Source: Syntrophaceae bacterium UBA7520
Lineage (GTDB): Bacteria > Desulfobacterota > Syntrophia > Syntrophales > Smithellaceae
Direction: 5' to 3'
Assembly: GCA_002478265.1 (NCBI GenBank)
Contig: DLNC01000032.1
Coordinates: 1 to 50,635 of the forward strand
DNA: 50,635 nt
Positions 44,077-50,635 of the stretch are shown here, piece after piece (the stretch's first letter is position 1; every line of letters starts with the position of its first letter). Below the pieces are notes generated by a model. That model was not told the origin of the DNA. It ran no database searches and saw nothing but the letters and a program-made list of their open reading frames with translations. A program made the position numbers and the translations under genes.

Positions 44077-44562
44077 TTAGTTTTTTAATTCCAAAGCGAC
44101 CAGCCCCGTTCTGGTGATATCCGCGATGCCCAGAGGCTCGAGCCTGGCCATAGCTAAATCAAGCTGTGCTTTATCGCCGGTAATTTCCAGAATTACATAA
44201 TTGTCGTTGGAGACTATTACCTTCCATTGATTATCGTCAACAGCTTTTTTGATCTGGTCTTTTTTGTCCGGCGTCAGATTCAGCCGCACCAGCGCCATTT
44301 CGCGGTGAACCGATTCGACGTTGGTTAGATCCTCCACCGAAATTACATCGACTAGCCGCTGGAGCTGATTTTCGATGCGCGAAATCGTCGCCTGGTTGCC
44401 GATGCTGGTCATGACGATTTTGGATATTTCATACTGCGTGGTCGTGTTAACGCTGAGACTTTCAATGTTGTAACCTTTGCCGCCCAGCGTTCCCGCGATT
44501 CTTGCCAAGACGTCCGGTTTGTTGTAAACAAGTATCGAAATGATGTGTTCCTTTTTTTCCAT
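44077..44562 (-). CDS. ilvN: acetolactate synthase small (regulatory) subunit
   Basis: 161 residues. The N-terminal ACT domain begins ISILVYNKPDVLARIAGTLG and contains YNIESLSVNTT, the site for feedback binding of valine, followed by a second ACT-like half (NDNYVILEITGDKAQ). It activates the catalytic subunit and confers end-product inhibition. It starts 27 bp after ilvB. Some genomes name this gene ilvH. Confidence 0.95.
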   Translation of the reverse strand: MEKKEHIISILVYNKPDVLARIAGTLGGKGYNIESLSVNTTTQYEISKIVMTSIGNQATISRIENQLQRLVDVISVEDLTNVESVHREMALVRLNLTPDKKDQIKKAVDDNQWKVIVSNDNYVILEITGDKAQLDLAMARLEPLGIADITRTGLVALELKN

Positions 44563-44589
44563 TTCCCCCCAACCTTTCTATTTTTAAAT

Positions 44590-46293
<1,704 letters not shown>

Positions 46294-46326
46294 TCAGTTA
46301 CCTCAAAAAATAAGTCATATTGAATT

Positions 46327-46364
46327 AAAAAAGCCGCTTGTTTCAGGTGAAAAAAGCGGCTTTT
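46327..46364 (-). terminator. attenuator terminator before ilvB
   Basis: On the minus strand AAAAGCCGCTT (46364-46354, segment C) pairs with AAGCGGCTTTT (46339-46329, segment D), followed by six T. It lies 34 bases before the ilvB start, so transcription stops here unless segment C is held in the antiterminator. Confidence 0.92.
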
Positions 46365-46375
46365 GCCTTAAACAA

Positions 46376-46407
46376 CAAAGCCGCGGTTTTCAGGGGCCCG
46401 CGGCTTT
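46376..46407 (-). promoter_or_regulatory. protector/antiterminator segments of the ilv attenuator
   Basis: Segment A AAAGCCGCGG (46407-46398) pairs with segment B CCGCGGCTTT (46386-46377). Segment B also contains GCGGCTTT, which is complementary to AAAGCCGC in segment C of the downstream terminator. A:B with C:D (stop) and B:C (read-through) are therefore mutually exclusive, the classical attenuation switch. A begins 12 bases after the leader-peptide stop codon. Confidence 0.88.
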
Positions 46408-46419
46408 GTATCTTTTATG

Positions 46420-46530
46420 TTAGTTCCTAAAGATACACGAACCGGCAGACCCCTTGCGTACTACTACGACCAGTACGCCGGTAATGATGTTAATAATCAG
46501 ATTGCCGATCAGTTTTTCTTTAAGAATCAT
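46420..46530 (-). CDS. ilv operon leader peptide
   Basis: 36 residues, ATG at 46530 and TAA at 46420-46422. It starts MILKEKLIGNLIINIITGVL and continues VVVVRKG. Sixteen of the 36 residues are Ile, Leu or Val, the three amino acids the operon makes, with a valine cluster (VLVVVV) in the middle. A promoter lies upstream and the A-B-C-D attenuator segments follow. Stalling of ribosomes at these codons when charged tRNA is scarce should favour the B:C antiterminator. A GAG sequence about 10 bases upstream is a weak ribosome site. The cluster ends about 13 codons before the stop, somewhat far from segment A. Confidence 0.88.
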   Translation of the reverse strand: MILKEKLIGNLIINIITGVLVVVVRKGSAGSCIFRN

Positions 46531-46565
46531 ATGTTCAACTCAAAATTCTCTTTCGGATGGCTCAC

Positions 46566-46594
46566 TTATTAGCGAAAAGAAAAATATTTGTCAA
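46566..46594 (-). promoter_or_regulatory. sigma70-type promoter of the ilv operon
   Basis: On the minus strand TTGACA (46594-46589), a 17-base spacer and TAATAA (46571-46566). The expected transcript starts near 46558, about 28 bases before the leader peptide. Confidence 0.72.
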
Positions 46595-46631
46595 GCCCCA
46601 TTTATATCTGGACGGTTCTAAAGGAAGCTCT

Positions 46632-47375
46632 CTATTTTTTTTTACTTTTTAGTGTCTGAGCCTCTTTTTTGATAATGATTATCTCTCCCGGATTAAGCGA
46701 ATTATATATAAGATTCATTATTTCCGGATACTGCTCTTCAAAGCCCTTGGCCATGACAGTAAAAATAGGTTCATAGCTATATAATTTACCAGGAGTGGGA
46801 TATGGCGTATTATAAGGAGCACGCACGACATAAGGGAACTGAAATTTTTTAACATCTATTTTTTTTACCCACATTAATTCACGTGTTGCTATCTCCTTCG
46901 CTTCGATAATTACCTTGCCGGTTATTTCAGCATTGCCTGTCTGCATTATCGGTGATTTTCCAATCCAGATGCTTTCCGGTTGGGCCGTTTCGTCTTTTAA
47001 GGAAACGATCAACTCGATATTTGCAATCAGGATAAAATCAATTTTCATTTTTTCCGGGTACGGTATTAAATTATAATTTTCAAAAGGTCCTCGAACAGCG
47101 AAGCCTTTGACCTCAAGGATTTTTTGGAGATCCCGTTGTACAGCATCGTGCAGATTGGCGAACTGCTTGGATGAGAACCACATTAAGTTGTTGCTGGTTG
47201 TATAGGTTGGTTTTAATACGGTAAAAATTACGTTAACCGACGAGACTCTATTATGTTGTGGCACATTGTAGATGAAATTAGCCGTGTATTGGTTTTCTTC
47301 TTGCGCAACAGTCATAGTTGCCGTTAAAATATTTATTGTAAAAAAGAGGACTAAAAAAAATAATTTTTTACGCAT
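46632..47375 (-). CDS. exported protein, possibly HpaA-like
   Basis: 247 residues with a signal peptide (MRKKLFFLVLFFTINILTAT then MTVAQ). The mature protein has an ordered alternation of strands and helices; FSSKQFANLHDAVQRDLQKI, LEVKGFAVRGPF and later MKIDFILIANIELIV resemble the pattern of Helicobacter HpaA (neuraminyllactose-binding hemagglutinin family), but the match is by eye only. No lipobox is seen. It could be an envelope protein of unknown role. It is not clearly in an operon with the penicillin-binding protein downstream. Confidence 0.6.
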   Translation of the reverse strand: MRKKLFFLVLFFTINILTATMTVAQEENQYTANFIYNVPQHNRVSSVNVIFTVLKPTYTTSNNLMWFSSKQFANLHDAVQRDLQKILEVKGFAVRGPFENYNLIPYPEKMKIDFILIANIELIVSLKDETAQPESIWIGKSPIMQTGNAEITGKVIIEAKEIATRELMWVKKIDVKKFQFPYVVRAPYNTPYPTPGKLYSYEPIFTVMAKGFEEQYPEIMNLIYNSLNPGEIIIIKKEAQTLKSKKK

Positions 47376-47425
47376 CTACGTTTCCCCGAGTGCATGTTTA
47401 CTAATTTTTTGCAGATGGAATCGCA

Positions 47426-49462
47426 TTAACGAAATAAATCTTCCTTCTGACCTGGTAAATCACCGGATCTTTCACTGGGCCTAGTGCCTTCCAGGAAACA
47501 TTCATAAATTGTTGACGCCCCGGTATCGGTAGTGAGCTGCCCCGTGTTCGCGTCCACGCGCATGAAAGTAATGCCTTCCGGCGTGGGAAACGCTTCGACC
47601 GGCGCGCCCTTGAGCACTTTTTCCATGAAATAAAGCCAGATTGGCGCCGCGGCTCTGCCGCCCACTTCCGCTTTGCCCAGAGATATTTCCTGATCGAAAC
47701 CGACCCAAACGCCGGTGATCAGCGATGGCGTAAAACCGATAAACCAGGCGTCGCGGTAATCATTGGTCGTGCCGGTTTTGGCGGCGACCGGACGGCCGAT
47801 GCTTTTTACCCTGCGGCCGGTGCCTGTTTCCACGACGTCACGCATGATGTATTGCGTCATGAAGGCGATGCGCGGGTCGATAACCTGTTCGGCTTCAGGC
47901 TTGTTTTCCTCAAAAACGTTGCCGGTGCGATCCACAATTTTCTTGATGAAGTAAGGCTTCACTTTTTTTCCGCCGTTGGCCAGAACGCCGTATGCTCTCA
48001 CCATCTCTTGCAGTGTGACGCCGGAGGAACCGAGCGCCATGGATAAAGTCTTGGTAATCGGAGATTCGATGCCCATGTTGGCGGCGTAGGAAGCTGCGTA
48101 TTCGGGCGTGATTTCCTGCAGAATTTTCACCGTGACGACGTTGCGCGACTGTACCAGCGCCGTGCGCATGGTAATCGGGCCAAGAAACTTTTCGTCGAAG
48201 TTACGCGGCCGCCACAGTCCGTCTTCCGCCGTCGGGTCTTCGATGACGATCGGCGAGTCGACAAAAATCGACGACGGATTGAATCCCTTGTCAAAAGCCG
48301 CCGTGTAAATCAGGGGTTTAAAGGCCGAACCGGGCTGCCGGCGCGATTGCGTCGCGCGGTTAAATTCGCTTTTGCTGAAATCGCGTCCGCCCACCATGGC
48401 GCGGATCGCGCCGGTTTTCACATCCATGCAGAAGAGCGCTCCCTGCACCAGGCCGCGTTCGTATTTCTGCCGGTCTTCCAACTCCGACAAACCCGCTTCC
48501 ACAGCGTCATTGGCTTCTTTCTGCGCCGCCAGGTTCAAAGTTGTGTAGATGGTGAGACCTTCCTTATATAAAACATCGCCGCCGTATTTTTCTTGTACGT
48601 AGCGTCGCACGTGTTCCACAAAATAGGCCGCAACCTTCTTCTGTTCTTTCATTTGCCTGAATTCCAGCGTCGCGTCGGCGGCTTTTTGCATTTCTTCCTG
48701 TGTAATATAACCGTCTTCCAGCATGCGGTTCAGCACGTAGAGCTGCCTTTGCTTGGAGCGCTCAAAATAAAGAAACGGCGAGTAAGTGCTGGGGGCCTTG
48801 GGGAGCCCCGCCAGAAGCGCGGCTTCAGGCAGCGTCAGCTCTTTGGCGCTTTTGCCGAAATAGGCCATGGATGCCGATTCTATGCCGTAAGTGCCGTGCC
48901 CCAGATAAATCTGGTTCAGATAAAGATTAAGAATTTCTTCTTTAGCCAGGTATTTGTCAATTTTGTAGGCGAGAATCGCCTCTTTGAGCTTGCGGATGTA
49001 TTTTTTTTCGGGCGAAAGATACATCATCTTGGCTACCTGCTGAGTGATAGTGCTGCCGCCCTGAACAATTGTGCCCGCCTCGATATTTTTGAACATCGCG
49101 CGGAAGATGCTTTTTATATCGAATCCTTTATGCTGATAGAAACGCGAATCTTCAGAGGCGATAAAAGCCTGCTGCACCACTTTAGGCACATCTTTTATAT
49201 CGACGATTTTTCTGTCTTCGAGAAAAAACTCGTCGATGAGTTCGTCATTGTCATCATAAACGCGCGAAGCGATGCTGGGACGGTAATCCTTAAGTGTTTC
49301 CACGGTGGGCAGGTCAATGGTCACTCCGTAATAAATTACCAGGCCCACAACACTAAATAAAATGATGGAAACAATAGAAATCGCGAAAAGCGAAAAAAGA
49401 CGGGAGAGCTTTTTTACTTCTCCCTCTGTTTCGTGATAATATTTTAGACGTTTAAACGGCAT
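47426..49462 (-). CDS. class A penicillin-binding protein (PBP1A-type)
   Basis: 678 residues, bifunctional peptidoglycan synthase. A membrane helix (about 22-45) is followed by the glycosyltransferase 51 domain with AFIASEDSRFYQHKGFD, QGGSTITQQVAKMMYLSPEK and KEEILNLYLNQIYLG. The transpeptidase domain has SxxK as GSAFKPLIY, SxN as SRNVVTV, and KTGT in AAKTGTTNDYRDAW. The architecture and length match PBP1A of Gram-negative bacteria. It lies 11 bp downstream of tatC and is probably co-transcribed with the tat genes. Confidence 0.95.
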   Translation of the reverse strand: MPFKRLKYYHETEGEVKKLSRLFSLFAISIVSIILFSVVGLVIYYGVTIDLPTVETLKDYRPSIASRVYDDNDELIDEFFLEDRKIVDIKDVPKVVQQAFIASEDSRFYQHKGFDIKSIFRAMFKNIEAGTIVQGGSTITQQVAKMMYLSPEKKYIRKLKEAILAYKIDKYLAKEEILNLYLNQIYLGHGTYGIESASMAYFGKSAKELTLPEAALLAGLPKAPSTYSPFLYFERSKQRQLYVLNRMLEDGYITQEEMQKAADATLEFRQMKEQKKVAAYFVEHVRRYVQEKYGGDVLYKEGLTIYTTLNLAAQKEANDAVEAGLSELEDRQKYERGLVQGALFCMDVKTGAIRAMVGGRDFSKSEFNRATQSRRQPGSAFKPLIYTAAFDKGFNPSSIFVDSPIVIEDPTAEDGLWRPRNFDEKFLGPITMRTALVQSRNVVTVKILQEITPEYAASYAANMGIESPITKTLSMALGSSGVTLQEMVRAYGVLANGGKKVKPYFIKKIVDRTGNVFEENKPEAEQVIDPRIAFMTQYIMRDVVETGTGRRVKSIGRPVAAKTGTTNDYRDAWFIGFTPSLITGVWVGFDQEISLGKAEVGGRAAAPIWLYFMEKVLKGAPVEAFPTPEGITFMRVDANTGQLTTDTGASTIYECFLEGTRPSERSGDLPGQKEDLFR

Positions 49463-49473
49463 ATTCTCCCCAA

Positions 49474-50226
49474 CTAATCCTTAGCGGAATTTTTATTTTT
49501 TTCTTTGCGGGCGAATCCGGCCACAAATATACTTACTACATACAAAAACATCAATGGTATTGCCATTAATATTTGGCTTAACGCGTCTGGTGACGGCGTC
49601 AAAACGGCGGCGGCGATAAATATGAATAAAATAGCGAATTTCCATTGTCGGGCCAGCGTCTTGGCGTTCACGACGCCCAACTTGGCCAGAAAGAAAATAA
49701 AGACGGGCAGTTCAAAAGAAACGCCGAATCCCAGCAAAAACATGACAAACAGCGACAGATACTCACGAAACGAAATCATCGCCTGTAGGTATTCGTTGTT
49801 GAAGCTGACAAAAAATTTAAAAGCGGGCGGCAGAACGATGTAATAACCGAAAAGGACGCCGCCGATAAAAAGCAGCGAGGAAAAAAACACAAACGGAATC
49901 ACCAGTTTTTTTTCTCTGGGCAAAAGCCCCGGCGAGATAAATTTCCATATCTGATACAGGATGTAGGGGCTCGTCAAAAGCAGCGCGGCAAAAAAAGCCA
50001 GTTTCATGTAAACGAAAAAAGCTTCCGTAAGACCAATATAGACAAGATGGCTTTCCGCCGGCAATACTTCGGTAAGCGGCCTGGTGATGATATCAAAAAC
50101 CAGATTTTTGAAGTAAAAGCAGATGCCGAAACCGACGCCCAGGGCGATGACAATGCGGAAAAGGCGCTTACGCAGCTCAATCAGATGCTCGGTCAGGGAC
50201 ATTTTATTTTCTTGTTCAATTTCCAT
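49474..50226 (-). CDS. tatC: Sec-independent protein translocase TatC
   Basis: Six-helix membrane receptor for twin-arginine signal peptides, 250 residues. The N-terminal MSLTEHLIELRKRLFRI motif is diagnostic, with the conserved cytoplasmic ELRKR; SPYILYQIWKFISPGL and later VSFELPVFIFFLAKLGV are typical. It follows tatB by 26 bp. The protein ends in a Lys/Asn-rich tail. Confidence 0.96.
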   Translation of the reverse strand: MEIEQENKMSLTEHLIELRKRLFRIVIALGVGFGICFYFKNLVFDIITRPLTEVLPAESHLVYIGLTEAFFVYMKLAFFAALLLTSPYILYQIWKFISPGLLPREKKLVIPFVFFSSLLFIGGVLFGYYIVLPPAFKFFVSFNNEYLQAMISFREYLSLFVMFLLGFGVSFELPVFIFFLAKLGVVNAKTLARQWKFAILFIFIAAAVLTPSPDALSQILMAIPLMFLYVVSIFVAGFARKEKNKNSAKD

Positions 50227-50252
50227 AGCGAGAGTGTTTTACAGAAAGGCGA

Positions 50253-50531
50253 TCAGGATTTCGGCTCTTTCCCGTCTTTGCCACTATCCGTAGCGGTTTC
50301 ATAATTGTCAGATTTTTTGGCTAAAAGAGAATCCTTCAGGCCTTCGTCTTCCTTGACCTCATCTTCCTTGAGCGTCTGCTTGAAATCATCGGTAATATCA
50401 TCAGCGGCGCGCTTGAGCTCGCCGAAACTTTTGCCCAGATTCTTAGCCAGTTCCGGCAGTTTTTTCGGGCCGACGATGAGCAGGGCGATTATCGCGATGA
50501 TAATCAGTTCCTGAAAGCCGATATTAAACAT
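50253..50531 (-). CDS. tatB: Sec-independent protein translocase TatB (TatA/B family)
   Basis: 92 residues: one short N-terminal membrane helix (MFNIGFQELIIIAIIALLIV), a GPKKLPELAKNLGKSFGELK amphipathic helix, and a charged tail. The glutamate at residue 8 in GFQEL and the GPKKLPE hinge favour TatB over TatA, although single proteins of this kind can serve both roles. It is followed by tatC, and no separate tatA is in the window. A promoter-like sequence lies just upstream. Confidence 0.88.
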   Translation of the reverse strand: MFNIGFQELIIIAIIALLIVGPKKLPELAKNLGKSFGELKRAADDITDDFKQTLKEDEVKEDEGLKDSLLAKKSDNYETATDSGKDGKEPKS

Positions 50532-50561
50532 TGACCAACCCCTGAAAAATTGAGCATTTAA

Positions 50562-50589
50562 CCTATATGGCGAAGGCTATTTTTGTCAA
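50562..50589 (-). promoter_or_regulatory. possible sigma70-type promoter of tatB-tatC
   Basis: On the minus strand TTGACA (50589-50584), a 16-base spacer and TATAGG (50567-50562), about 30 bases before the tatB start. The -35 is perfect, the -10 only partial. Confidence 0.5.
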
Positions 50590-50635
50590 TGCTTTTTCGG
50601 TTCCGGTATTTTATCTGTTAGTAGCAAATAGAAAA

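Noticed and set aside
48593..49360. 255-residue plus-strand frame antisense to the penicillin-binding protein
   Set aside because: Shadow of a well-supported gene on the other strand.

Overview
The window looks like a chromosomal segment around the replication origin of a Gram-negative anaerobe, most likely a deltaproteobacterium (Desulfobacterota, perhaps a Syntrophales relative). The basis is indirect: an origin block, an Mla-type outer-membrane lipid transport operon, a Tat system, an ADP-forming acyl-CoA synthetase, a sigma54-type regulator, and short dispersed inverted repeats. The species assignment is inference. I saw no rRNA, tRNA, CRISPR array or insertion sequence.

Left part (1-13100): rtcB and archease form an RNA-repair pair, followed by a replication/segregation block transcribed leftward: rsmG-parA-parB-dnaA-dnaN-gyrB-gyrA. 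recF is absent from its usual place between dnaN and gyrB. The dnaA-dnaN gap has the layout of a bacterial origin: an AT-rich stretch, TAG/TAA trinucleotide repeats, a short GC spacer and DnaA-box-like sites. A perfect 16-bp parS palindrome lies about 22 kb away (32987-33002), inside a decayed PHP-domain gene.

Middle part (13100-34950): an Fe-type dehydrogenase and a sugar aminotransferase form a pair resembling KdnB/KdnA (amino-Kdo synthesis). Next come a conserved hypothetical with an almost leaderless promoter, an N-formylglutamate-amidohydrolase/C39-peptidase fusion, a cluster of very small proteins, an M48 membrane protease, an FmdB-like zinc ribbon, a two-subunit MaoC dehydratase, a convergent sensor kinase/NtrC-type regulator pair, a secreted protein with five 11-residue LEA-like repeats, a YtpB-like terpene synthase homologue divergent from a BaiN/HI0933-type flavoprotein, an MFS transporter, an ADP-forming acyl-CoA synthetase and a DegP-type protease.

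Right part (34950-50635): an Mla-type operon (mlaE, a degenerate ATPase-like protein, mlaD, a lipoprotein), a methyltransferase, a sulfur module (OsmC plus a YeeE/YedE transporter split in two), an AT-rich island with a HEPN/zinc-ribbon gene, and the branched-chain amino-acid operon ilvB-ilvN-ilvC-ilvD. Upstream of ilvB is a complete transcription attenuator: promoter, a 36-codon leader peptide rich in Ile/Leu/Val, and four segments that can form either an antiterminator or a terminator. The window ends with an HpaA-like secreted protein, a class A penicillin-binding protein, and tatC/tatB.

The observations most worth following are the ilv attenuator, the candidate origin with DnaA-trio-like repeats, the pseudo-ATPase in the Mla operon, the HEPN/zinc-ribbon gene on its AT-rich island, and the decayed PHP gene that carries parS.
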